7,604 nt of DNA from Pseudomonadota bacterium (GCA_016522385.1 JAEKFU010000653.1:1-7604), one strand, 5' to 3'. Counted from the stretch's first letter, positions 1 to 6,874 are shown. Numbers and translations are program-made. The notes: generated by a model not told the origin, from the letters alone.

Positions 1-170
1 ATATCATGGTGCGCGCGGGATTTGCCGCTGGTTCGCCAGTGTCCGCCGTCAGACTTGATCTGGCCGGATTGCCTCGGGTTGTGACGGGTCTCAAGCCCCA
101 ACCGGCAGAAAGTGACACTGTGTTGCAAAAAGGGGCTTGGAAAGCAGCGCGCAACAGGTTAGGTTCTTAA
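1..170 (+). CDS. prmC: C-terminal end of peptide chain release factor N5-glutamine methyltransferase (PrmC/HemK), 5' truncated by the window
   Basis: The frame whose first full codon is at position 3 stays open for 55 codons to TAA at 168-170. The peptide contains GF followed by VRLDLAGLPRVVTG. That is the closing pattern of PrmC: a final strand ending in a D-L-x-G-x-x-R motif that packs on the Rossmann methyltransferase fold. A roughly 20-residue basic tail (KGAWKAARNRLGS at the end) follows. PrmC methylates the glutamine of the GGQ motif in release factors RF1 and RF2. The SAM-binding and NPPY motifs would lie left of the window and cannot be checked. The neighbour supports the call, because prmC followed by a DUF4167 gene and clpB is a familiar order in Hyphomicrobiales. 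The motif is seen directly; the family name is inferred from a short C-terminal fragment, so confidence is moderate. Confidence 0.72.
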   Translation, partial: IMVRAGFAAGSPVSAVRLDLAGLPRVVTGLKPQPAESDTVLQKGAWKAARNRLGS

Positions 171-202
171 CAGTTAAACGTCCTTCCATTGGTGACTTGG
201 AT

Positions 203-231
203 TTGCTTGCCTGTTGAGGCCAAACAATTAT
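203..231 (+). promoter_or_regulatory. Possible sigma-70-type promoter for the DUF4167 transcript
   Basis: A -35-like TTGCTT at 203-208 is followed, after 17 bases, by AATTAT at 226-231, which matches 4 of 6 positions of TATAAT. It lies just after the prmC stop and before the hairpin-rich stretch. If used, it would give a leader of nearly 280 bases. The match is weak, and read-through from prmC is equally possible. Confidence 0.2.
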
Positions 232-440
232 TCGTTTGAGTGGATAGGCATCGCGAAGCGATAGGGGGCATCATTCCATAGCGGGATGGATTGACCAGAA
301 GGCGCAAAAGAATCCGTAATCGGATTTGATCCGGTAAGGCTAACGGAGAATCGCAAAAGCAGACGGCTTACAGTCTCGGACTCACTGAGTGTGCGTGCGC
401 ATTTTGTTGTTCGGCTTACATAGGATCATTTGCGGTGCAG

Positions 441-475
441 CCCCGACATCCGATATTGCGAGATGTCACGAGGGG
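441..475 (+). other. Bulged stem-loop just upstream of the DUF4167 start
   Basis: CCCC (441-444) and GACATC (445-450) pair with GATGTC (462-467) and GGGG (472-475). The loop is 11 bases and there is a 4-base bulge (468-471) on the 3' side. The 3' arm ends in GAGGGG, a Shine-Dalgarno-like string, which the fold would sequester. That string is 14 bases from a TTG at 490 and about 41 bases from the preferred ATG at 517, so it is badly spaced for either. No T run follows, so it does not look like an intrinsic terminator. The pairing is seen directly; any role is inference. Confidence 0.45.
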
Positions 476-516
476 TTCACATTCATTGATTGTTTAAACA
501 ACAGTGTGACGACAGC

Positions 517-1155
517 ATGAGACAAGGGCAACACAAGAGCAGATCGCGCGGCCGCAATCAGCGCCGGCCGGGCGGCAATTCGTCCAACCGGGTTTATGAG
601 AGCAATGGACCTGATGTTAAAGTGCGCGGGACAGCCCAGACGGTAGCTGAAAAATATTTACAGCTCGCTCGCGATGCGGTCTCGTCGGGCGACATTGTCA
701 TGTCCGAGAGCTATTATCAGCACGCGGAGCACTATATGCGAATTATTGCCGCCAATCAGAGCCAGAAAGAACAACTGCAGCAACAGCGCATGCAGGAAGC
801 TGTGGGGTCTGGTCCCCAGCCGTCCGAACAACAGCCCGCCGACGATAGCAAAGCCTCAGTCGAGAGCGTCGATGCGAAAGCCAACGGTGGAGCCGACGCG
901 ACCGCAAAGTCGCAAGATAGCGATGACGCCGTCAGTTTCGACGGTGACCTACCGCAGTTCTTGAAGAGCCCGCCTGATGATGAGGCTCCCGCAGAAAAGC
1001 CGAAGCGGACCCGACGGACGTCTTCACGATCGAAGGCGGCTGCGTCAGGTGAGGATGCTGCTGCCGGTGACGGCAGTGCGAAATCGACATCGTCATCTGC
1101 CGACGACGAAGGATCATCTGAACCACCTTCAGATGCCGAGGCCGCGGTTGGCTGA
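517..1155 (+). CDS. DUF4167 domain-containing protein (basic, probably nucleic-acid-binding)
   Basis: This 212-residue protein has unknown function. Residues 1-25 are rich in Arg, Gln and Gly (MRQGQHKSRSRGRNQRR). Residues 26-80 are the DUF4167 core, recognised by YESNGPDVKVRGTA, then AEKYLQLARDA, SSGD and YYQHAEHYMRIIAA. A Gln-rich run (about 80-93) and an acidic, low-complexity Ala/Ser/Asp region follow. A short LPQFL motif (145-149) and a basic patch, KPKRTRRTSSRSK, are also typical of the family's tail. I chose the ATG at 517 because family members begin with MRxGQ. The frame is open back to a TTG at 490, but those nine extra residues do not look like family sequence. No strong Shine-Dalgarno precedes 517. 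The basic ends suggest RNA or DNA binding, which is inference. The last 27 bases overlap the convergent MOSC gene, and a stem-loop begins at the stop codon. Confidence 0.88.
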   Translation: MRQGQHKSRSRGRNQRRPGGNSSNRVYESNGPDVKVRGTAQTVAEKYLQLARDAVSSGDIVMSESYYQHAEHYMRIIAANQSQKEQLQQQRMQEAVGSGPQPSEQQPADDSKASVESVDAKANGGADATAKSQDSDDAVSFDGDLPQFLKSPPDDEAPAEKPKRTRRTSSRSKAAASGEDAAAGDGSAKSTSSSADDEGSSEPPSDAEAAVG

Positions 1156-1935
1156 TCCGGCCGGGTGCGTCGGATCAGCGGAAATAGCGGCTTTGACCGA
1201 AATGTCGCCGTCAGCGATTGCCGTCAGATAGAGTCCACAGGTTTCGTGACTGAATACTTCGGCAAGCGTACGCGGGATTTGCAAGTTCCTGGTGCCGGTG
1301 TTTGGATCAACATTGGTCGCTGCGCAGCGGTCTATTGGTGCACTGACGGTGAACAAGGATTTGTCGTTAATTTTCAACCTGCTGCCCAGCAGCTCAAGCT
1401 CCTGCCACGGCTCCCAGCCTTCGACGTAAATGTTGCCGCGGAACCGCAGCGGATCGACTGGCTGACCGATAACCCTCTCGATATCTTTGACGCTGGCCAG
1501 ATTGATCAGTGATATGAAGCTATCGGGAACGTCTGCGAAGTGGTGATTATCCGCACAGACTATTCGCGGCGCACCGCGGGCCGCCGATCCCAGATAAGCC
1601 GACAGGAATTGTTCAACCAGTTGCCGTCCGATCGGCAGTGACAGGTTGCCGGCCGCAACCTGTTTGCCACCACGCAGGATTTTAAGCTGCTGCGTGTCGG
1701 ACTCAAAGTGCGTTTCGAGTGCGGCCAACTGCTCGTGGGTCATCAGTTGCAGGAATTTCGCTTTAGGGAAATATCTAGGGTTGATCGGGTCGAAATCCCG
1801 GCTGCCGTTCTCCACCGCGAAAGCACGGTCGAAGGGCAGCATTTGACCTGCCTTGATTTCAATTGTGTCGAGTGGCTCGGGGCTCAATCCCTTAACCGGA
1901 TAGCGGTAAATAGCCGATATGGTTGCGTGTTGCAT
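1129..1935 (-). CDS. MOSC domain-containing protein (MOSC N-terminal barrel plus MOSC domain)
   Basis: This 268-residue soluble protein has the two-part architecture of the MOSC (molybdenum cofactor sulfurase C-terminal) family. The N-terminal beta-barrel starts with ISAIYRYPVKGLSPE (residues 6-20) and includes LPFDRAFAVENG. The MOSC domain carries LRFRGNIYVEG (163-173), RCAATNVDPNTG (203-214), IPRTL (220-224) and HETCGLY (230-236). Cys204 and Cys233 are the conserved cysteines I can see, and one of this class binds molybdenum or carries sulfur in better-known members. Likely roles are molybdenum-cofactor-dependent reduction of N-hydroxylated compounds, or sulfur transfer; the substrate is unknown. 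The start ATG at 1935 has AGGA a few bases upstream and fits family starts. The gene diverges from clpB and converges on the DUF4167 gene with a 27-base overlap. After DGDISV the usual closing GD is not seen, and about 20 poorly conserved residues follow, so the 3' end may have been extended. Confidence 0.88.
   Translation of the reverse strand: MQHATISAIYRYPVKGLSPEPLDTIEIKAGQMLPFDRAFAVENGSRDFDPINPRYFPKAKFLQLMTHEQLAALETHFESDTQQLKILRGGKQVAAGNLSLPIGRQLVEQFLSAYLGSAARGAPRIVCADNHHFADVPDSFISLINLASVKDIERVIGQPVDPLRFRGNIYVEGWEPWQELELLGSRLKINDKSLFTVSAPIDRCAATNVDPNTGTRNLQIPRTLAEVFSHETCGLYLTAIADGDISVKAAISADPTHPAGSANRGLGI
1151..1179. terminator. Perfect 9-bp stem-loop at the DUF4167 stop codon, possible bidirectional 3'-end structure
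   Basis: GCTGATCCG (1151-1159) is the exact reverse complement of CGGATCAGC (1171-1179), with an 11-base loop. It spans the TGA of the DUF4167 gene (1153-1155) and lies inside the last codons of the convergent MOSC gene. Neither strand shows a T tract after the stem, so it is not a classical Rho-independent terminator. It could still block RNA decay or pause polymerase for the + strand transcript. The stem is certain; calling it a terminator is inference. Confidence 0.4.
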
Positions 1936-1985
1936 GAAATCCTAACCATGCCCCTGATGAAACCGAACTGATCTCTTTGAATGAT

Positions 1986-2013
1986 CTTGAGATGCGCTTT
2001 GGCGATACTATAT
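1986..2013 (+). promoter_or_regulatory. Sigma-32 (RpoH)-type heat-shock promoter for clpB
   Basis: CTTG at 1986-1989 is followed by exactly 17 bases and then ACTATAT at 2007-2013. The alphaproteobacterial RpoH consensus, as I know it, is CTTG-N17/18-CYTATNT. Only the first base of the -10 box differs. Transcription would start near 2020 and give a leader of about 150 bases to the clpB ATG. Heat-shock control of clpB is well established in proteobacteria, so the motif and the gene agree. The motif is seen; its use is inferred. Confidence 0.65.
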
Positions 2014-2154
2014 CTGGTAGGCAGGGTTCTTGGCATGGTGAGAAATGCCGCTGGTCGGGTTTAGCAACATGTTTTTGAATCTGTGCGGTTTAGATTCCAA
2101 TTAGGGCGCATGATTGTGCGGTGCTTGAAGTCAAGGCCGTCTGGGTTGCGGGCC

Positions 2155-2160
2155 AAGGAG
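2155..2160 (+). promoter_or_regulatory. Shine-Dalgarno site of clpB
   Basis: AAGGAG at 2155-2160 lies nine bases before the ATG at 2170. It is the clearest ribosome site in the window, and it fixes the clpB start, which also gives the canonical MEFDKYTERA N-terminus. Confidence 0.85.
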
Positions 2161-2169
2161 TAACTTGTC

Positions 2170-4770
2170 ATGGAATTTGATAAATATACCGAGCGGGCAC
2201 GTGGATTTGTCCAGGCGGCGCAAAATCTGGCGCTGAGAGAAGGTCATCAGCGTTTTACACCCGAACACATTCTGAAAGTCTTGCTGGACGATGACCAGGG
2301 GCTCGCTGCCGGATTAATAAAGTCTGCCGGCGGAGACGCAAAGGCAGCGGTGGCTGCCACCGCGGCGGCATTGAACAAGCTGCCGAAAGTTGAAGGCACT
2401 GGTGCAGGCCAGGTCTATCTGGCGCCGGAGACCGCACGAGTCTTTGAAACGGCATTAAAGATTTCTCAACGAGCCGGCGACAGCTATGTGACTGCTGAAC
2501 GCTTGCTCCAGGCATTGGCCGTCGAGAAGAGCGAGGCTGCAAGTGCGCTGAAACAGTCTGGCGTCACGCCGACCGGCCTCAACAAGGCCATTGATGAGTT
2601 GCGCAAAGGCCGCACAGCAGATACGGCATCGGCTGAAGAAGGCTATGATGCATTGAAGAAGTATGCCCGGGACCTGACCGAAGCGGCGCGCGAGGGCAAA
2701 CTCGACCCGGTAATAGGGCGGGACGAGGAAATTCGACGCACGATCCAGGTGCTGTCACGACGTACAAAGAACAACCCGGTTCTGATTGGCGAACCCGGTG
2801 TTGGCAAAACCGCCATCGCTGAGGGGTTGGCGCTCAGGATCGTAAATGGTGATGTACCGGAAAGTCTCAAAGACAAACTATTGATGGCGCTCGACATGGG
2901 GGCGCTAATCGCCGGCGCGAAGTATCGCGGCGAATTCGAAGAGCGCCTCAAAGCGGTCCTGTCGGAGATTCAATCGGCAGCCGGGGGCATCGTTCTGTTC
3001 ATTGACGAAATGCATACGCTGGTCGGTGCGGGCAAGGCGGACGGTGCGATGGATGCTTCCAACTTGCTCAAACCGGCATTGGCGCGTGGCGAGCTGCATT
3101 GCGTTGGGGCGACAACGCTCGATGAATACCAAAAGCATGTTGAGAAGGACGCTGCCCTCGCGCGCCGCTTCCAGCCGGTGTTTGTCGACGAGCCGACGGT
3201 GGAAGACACCGTGTCGATCCTGCGTGGTCTGAAGGAAAAATACGAACTGCACCACGGCGTAAGGATCACCGATTCCGCCCTGGTGTCGGCGGCCAATCTG
3301 TCTAATAGGTATATCACCGACCGGTTCCTGCCGGACAAGGCGATCGATCTGATGGACGAAGCAGCATCGCGGCTGCGGATGCAGGTCGACTCCAAGCCGG
3401 AAGAACTGGATGAACTGGACCGGCGCATCATTCAGCTCAAGATTGAACGCGAAGCGCTGAAGAAGGAAACCGACAAGGCTTCAAAGGATCGTCTGGAAAA
3501 GCTAGAGCAGGAGTTGGCCGATTTGGAGGAAAAGTCGACTACCTTGACCCAGACCTGGCAGTCGGAAAAGAAAAAGCTCGGCGCTGCCCAAAAAATCAAG
3601 GAAGAGCTGGACCACGCGCGGCTTGAGCTCGAACAGGCGCAGCGTGGCGGCGATTTGGCCAAGGCCGGTGAGTTGACATATGGCAAGATCCCTGAGCTAG
3701 AAAACAATCTGAAAGAAGTGGAAGCGATCTGTCAGCCGGGCAATCCGATGATGGAAGAGGCAGTGACCGAATCGCATGTCGCTCACGTAGTGTCGCGCTG
3801 GACTGGCATACCGGTCGATAAGATGCTTGAGGGAGAGCGTGAAAAGCTTCTGGCAATGGAAGACGCGCTGGCCAGCCGGGTTGTCGGGCAAAGCGAAGCG
3901 GTCGGTGCGGTGGCAACCGCAGTGCGCCGGGCGCGGGCCGGTCTGCAGGACCCGAACCGCCCGACCGGTTCGTTTGTTTTCCTCGGGCCGACCGGAGTCG
4001 GCAAGACCGAGCTGACCAAGGCGCTGGCAAATTTTCTCTTCGATGATGAACACGCAATGGTTCGGATCGATATGTCGGAATTCATGGAAAAGCATTCAGT
4101 GGCTCGGCTGATCGGCGCGCCGCCCGGCTATATCGGCTATGACGAGGGTGGCGCGTTGACCGAAGCCGTCCGGCGCCGTCCCTACCAGGTTGTGCTGTTC
4201 GACGAAATTGAGAAGGCTCATCCAGATGTGTTCAATGTGCTGTTGCAGGTGCTTGATGAAGGGCGCCTGACTGACGGTCACGGCCGCACGGTCGACTTTC
4301 GCAACACATTGATCATCATGACCTCCAACATGGGGGCGGAGTTTCTTGTCAATCTTGCTGAAGGCGACGACGTCGACAAGGTGCGTGATGAGGTGATGGG
4401 CGTCGTTAAAGCCTCGTTCCGTCCAGAGTTTTTAAACAGACTGGACGAGATCATTCTGTTCCATCGCCTGAAGCGTGAACACATGGCAGCGATCGTAGAC
4501 ATACAGACGGCACGGCTGCAAGAGCTGCTCGACGACCGCAAGATCGTTCTGAACATCGATACTGCAGCGCGCGACTGGCTGGCAGACAAGGGATATGATC
4601 CGGCATACGGTGCCCGGCCGCTAAAGCGAGTGATCCAAAAGTACCTCCAGGATCCACTTGCCGAGCAGATTCTTGCCGGAATGATCGGTGACGGCGAAAG
4701 CGTTGCGATTTCAGCTGGTGATAGCGGGTTGATCATTAACGGTGCAGTGAGCAGCGCCGAGGCGGCATAG
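2170..4770 (+). CDS. clpB: ATP-dependent protein disaggregase ClpB (Hsp104 family)
   Basis: At 866 residues this is full length for ClpB, the hexameric cytosolic disaggregase that threads aggregated proteins through its pore in cooperation with DnaK. The order is: N-domain (about 1-145, MEFDKYTERARGF and FTPEHIL); first AAA+ module with Walker A GEPGVGKT (207-214), pore-loop Tyr252 in KYRG, Walker B FIDE with Asp279/Glu280, and arginines 332-333 in ALARRF; a coiled-coil M-domain (about 405-525, rich in Lys, Glu and Leu); second AAA+ module with Walker A GPTGVGKT (606-613), pore-loop Tyr654 in GYIGY, Walker B FDE with Asp678/Glu679; and sensor-2 Arg816 in YGARPLKR. All catalytic residues are intact. 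The M-domain separates it from ClpA and ClpC, and it lacks the IGF/L loop that ClpP partners carry. AAGGAG nine bases upstream fixes the start, and a sigma-32-like promoter precedes it. Its stop lies 11 bases from the stop of the convergent M23 gene. Confidence 0.98.
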   Translation: MEFDKYTERARGFVQAAQNLALREGHQRFTPEHILKVLLDDDQGLAAGLIKSAGGDAKAAVAATAAALNKLPKVEGTGAGQVYLAPETARVFETALKISQRAGDSYVTAERLLQALAVEKSEAASALKQSGVTPTGLNKAIDELRKGRTADTASAEEGYDALKKYARDLTEAAREGKLDPVIGRDEEIRRTIQVLSRRTKNNPVLIGEPGVGKTAIAEGLALRIVNGDVPESLKDKLLMALDMGALIAGAKYRGEFEERLKAVLSEIQSAAGGIVLFIDEMHTLVGAGKADGAMDASNLLKPALARGELHCVGATTLDEYQKHVEKDAALARRFQPVFVDEPTVEDTVSILRGLKEKYELHHGVRITDSALVSAANLSNRYITDRFLPDKAIDLMDEAASRLRMQVDSKPEELDELDRRIIQLKIEREALKKETDKASKDRLEKLEQELADLEEKSTTLTQTWQSEKKKLGAAQKIKEELDHARLELEQAQRGGDLAKAGELTYGKIPELENNLKEVEAICQPGNPMMEEAVTESHVAHVVSRWTGIPVDKMLEGEREKLLAMEDALASRVVGQSEAVGAVATAVRRARAGLQDPNRPTGSFVFLGPTGVGKTELTKALANFLFDDEHAMVRIDMSEFMEKHSVARLIGAPPGYIGYDEGGALTEAVRRRPYQVVLFDEIEKAHPDVFNVLLQVLDEGRLTDGHGRTVDFRNTLIIMTSNMGAEFLVNLAEGDDVDKVRDEVMGVVKASFRPEFLNRLDEIILFHRLKREHMAAIVDIQTARLQELLDDRKIVLNIDTAARDWLADKGYDPAYGARPLKRVIQKYLQDPLAEQILAGMIGDGESVAISAGDSGLIINGAVSSAEAA

Positions 4771-4781
4771 GCGCGATTTGA

Positions 4782-6530
4782 CTATTGTGTGCCGGCCTGA
4801 GCCAACTTGGTAGCAACCGGGGCGGTCTCGGCCATCGCGATGATCTTGGCTTTCTGCCGCTTGAAGGATTTGAGTTCCGCCCCTTTCAGCTGCGTTTTGC
4901 CGGCCAGCCTGATCCGTTTTGGATTGATCGGCTTGTTTCTCAGACGAACCTCATAGTGCAGATGCGGGCCGGTTGAGCGCCCGGTCGAGCCGACATAGCC
5001 AATCACCTGGCCCTGGCGCACGCGAGTGCCGGGCTTTAGGCCGGATGCAATGCGGCGCATGTGGGCATAGAGCGTCGAGTAGCGTTTGGCGTGCTTGATA
5101 ACCACCGCATTGCCGTAGGCGCCTTTGCGTCCGGCTGAGGCAACAATGCCTGAGCCAGCGGCGCGAATTGGCGTTCCGCGGGGCACGGCGAAATCAACGC
5201 CGGTATGCATTTTGGTGTAGCCGAGGATCGGATGGCGGCGCATGCCATAGCCGGAAGATATGCGCGCGCCGGAAATCGGTGTCCGCATGAGCGATTTTGA
5301 GGCACTGCGGCCGTTGTCATCATAATACTGCGTTCGCCCGTCGCGTGTCGTATAGCGGTAATAGGTCTTCGGCTTGCCACGGACCTTCAATGTAGCATAG
5401 TGGAGTACCTTGCGGGTCTTGGACGATCCCGATAGTGGCTGGCCGTAGAAAACTTCGAACGGGTCGCCGTTGCGAACTTGGCGCTGGAAATCGAGATCGA
5501 ACGAGAAGGCTCGGATCACTTCATTAATTACATTCTCCGGCACACCCTGATCAAGCGCGGTAGTATATAGGGTCGAGGATATCTGGCCCTTGGCGCGGTA
5601 GTGAGGTGCTGTCGCGTAGCGCGACCGAGCGCCTTCGCCGGCGCCATCAACGCGGGCGATGAAACGCCCGTCCTCATCGGCTTCTACAACAATGTTCTCA
5701 TTGGGTCCGGGTGAGAACGTTACCTGAACGGGATAAATGACGTCGTTGCCATAGAAATCCTGCTGTTGATCGAGTGTAACGGTAAATGTCTGACCGTCAC
5801 GCATCAGCTTAGTCGGAAAGATCGGTTCGATGGCATTTGCCATGGCGCGCGCAGTTTCAATAGTGATGCCAAGTTCGACCAGTTCTTCGGTCAATTCGCC
5901 ACCCTTGGCCAGCACGATGGTTTTGTCGACCGGTTCCGGCGGCGGTGTCTTGGAAATTGTTGTAATATTCGACGACTCGATTGACGGCATATCGAACTGC
6001 CCGTCAATCACGACCGGTTTGTCACTATCGCCATACAGCAGATTGTCCTGTTCGAGCTCAGGATAAAGTGTTGCCAGAGATCCCGTGATCAGCTCCGCAG
6101 ATTGGCGAACAAGGGTTGTACCGCTTGCGGAGGTCTTGTTGTCTGTCGGTGCGTAAGCGACGGTCAGGGTTTTGTAGGGCCGCTGCGCGATGACTTCCGC
6201 AATTTCGCCCTTAAAGTCACCCTTTGATGTGACGGCCGGCCGCTGCCAAATTTCAGAAGGTTGAACGGATGCCATTGCAGACCCGGACATCTCGCTGTCG
6301 CCGAACAGACCAAGTACAGCACCTGCTATGATCGTGGTGCCGGCCAGTCCAGCAGCACAGGTTGTCATCAGCCAACGGTGATGTGTTGGCGGGTCATCGG
6401 CGAACGGGTTGTGGTGATCGGTTTGAAGATCATCAACGTGAACGGGACGGAATCTACAGACCGCAACGGAACCGTGATCCTGGCCCACCAAGTCTTTTAC
6501 AAACCGGCTCTTCAACCGTTTGCTCCCCAC
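4782..6530 (-). CDS. Membrane-anchored M23-family peptidoglycan DD-metalloendopeptidase (LytM domain)
   Basis: This 582-residue protein has a short cytoplasmic N-terminus and one membrane segment at about 53-77 (starting WLMTTCAAGLAGTTIIAGAV). A long periplasmic region follows, ending in a LytM/M23 domain at about 423-545. The zinc and catalytic residues are present: His442 and Asp446 in HTGVDFA, His490 in YAHM, and His523 and His525 in HLHYEV. Such enzymes cut peptide cross-links in peptidoglycan during growth or division. The middle part (about 200-400) resembles the N-terminal regions of MepM-like proteins, but I cannot name its folds. The start is uncertain. The GTG at 6530 has only a weak CAGG upstream, whereas a TTG at 6515 has GGGGAG seven bases before it and would give 577 residues. 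An in-frame TAG at 6554-6552 rules out a longer form. A short Lys-rich tail follows the catalytic domain. The gene converges on clpB. Confidence 0.93.
   Translation of the reverse strand: MGSKRLKSRFVKDLVGQDHGSVAVCRFRPVHVDDLQTDHHNPFADDPPTHHRWLMTTCAAGLAGTTIIAGAVLGLFGDSEMSGSAMASVQPSEIWQRPAVTSKGDFKGEIAEVIAQRPYKTLTVAYAPTDNKTSASGTTLVRQSAELITGSLATLYPELEQDNLLYGDSDKPVVIDGQFDMPSIESSNITTISKTPPPEPVDKTIVLAKGGELTEELVELGITIETARAMANAIEPIFPTKLMRDGQTFTVTLDQQQDFYGNDVIYPVQVTFSPGPNENIVVEADEDGRFIARVDGAGEGARSRYATAPHYRAKGQISSTLYTTALDQGVPENVINEVIRAFSFDLDFQRQVRNGDPFEVFYGQPLSGSSKTRKVLHYATLKVRGKPKTYYRYTTRDGRTQYYDDNGRSASKSLMRTPISGARISSGYGMRRHPILGYTKMHTGVDFAVPRGTPIRAAGSGIVASAGRKGAYGNAVVIKHAKRYSTLYAHMRRIASGLKPGTRVRQGQVIGYVGSTGRSTGPHLHYEVRLRNKPINPKRIRLAGKTQLKGAELKSFKRQKAKIIAMAETAPVATKLAQAGTQ
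6518..6530 (-). promoter_or_regulatory. Shine-Dalgarno-like GGGGAG that may set an internal TTG start for the M23 gene
   Basis: On the minus strand the GTG start codon is itself followed by GGGAGC. Together they read GTGGGGAGC, placing GGGGAG seven bases before the TTG at 6515-6513. The spacing is ideal for that TTG, while the upstream GTG has no comparable site. The two choices differ by only five residues, with no effect on the membrane segment. Confidence 0.4.
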
Positions 6531-6671
6531 CGTGGCGCCTGATACGCGACGCTATCTTACCCTTGATGAGCGTGGACACACCTAATGGTTAGCCGCTCAC
6601 TCATCCAACAAAAGTCCAGGTGCCAGAATTCCCCGAGTCAGCAAGTTTTCTCCCTCCGCCGACAGTAGACG

Positions 6672-6700
6672 AATTTGCACTGCACCCCCGTTTGAGTCAA
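6672..6700 (-). promoter_or_regulatory. Possible promoter for the M23 peptidase gene, overlapping a GANTC site
   Basis: On the minus strand TTGACT (6700-6695) is a 4-of-6 match to a -35 box, and CAAATT (6677-6672) lies 17 bases on as a poor -10 box. The -35 overlaps GAGTC (6694-6698), a target of the alphaproteobacterial cell-cycle methyltransferase CcrM. The weak -10 makes this tentative. Confidence 0.22.
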
Positions 6701-6874
6701 CTGCACTAGCCCACAAATACGATCAAAAAATGTCGCAGAACAAGACCTTATCAGCAAATTTTCCGATAACCCAAAGTCACTGCAACGTCATTGGCTTGGC
6801 AACTGATCCCACTGAATTGTCGCCAGTAAATGTGACGTTTCTTAGTTGCAGAAAAGTTAATATTGAGCGCTTCA

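Larger units (their letters stand above)
171..516. other. 346-base gap between prmC and the DUF4167 gene, with hairpins but no gene
   Basis: I find no open frame of useful length with a ribosome site, and no tRNA, tmRNA, RNase P or SRP RNA signature. The gap is not featureless. It holds short perfect stem-loops at 250-262 (ATCGC/GCGAT, 3-base loop), 311-326 (AATCCG/CGGATT, 4-base loop) and 445-467 (GACATC/GATGTC). It also holds the near-palindrome ACTCA-C-TGAGT at 380-390, and the octamer CGCAAAAG twice (303-310 and 352-359). A long structured 5' leader of the DUF4167 mRNA, or a small RNA, is possible but unproven. Confidence 0.5.
1936..2169. other. Divergent intergenic region between the MOSC gene and clpB
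   Basis: These 234 bases separate two divergent start codons and must hold the promoters for both genes. The sigma-32-like promoter for clpB is listed separately. A second CTTGAAG string sits at 2124-2130, but no matching -10 box follows before the start codon. On the minus strand I see the MOSC ribosome site but no convincing -35/-10 pair. No small gene is apparent. Confidence 0.6.

Noticed and set aside
171..440. 6S RNA, SRP RNA, tmRNA or RNase P RNA in the prmC-DUF4167 gap
   Set aside because: None of the conserved strings I know for these RNAs is present. Only local hairpins are visible.
490..516. Longer DUF4167 start at TTG 490
   Set aside because: The added residues (MFKQQCDDS) are not like the family N-terminus, which starts at MRxGQ. 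The GAGGGG upstream is 14 bases away.
1165..1971. Plus-strand open frames opposite the MOSC gene
   Set aside because: They show no family features and no ribosome sites, and they lie wholly or mostly inside a well-recognised gene on the other strand.
2905..4736. Long minus-strand frames opposite clpB
   Set aside because: They are shadows of the GC-rich codon pattern in clpB, with Arg/Ser-rich nonsense peptides and no recognisable motifs.
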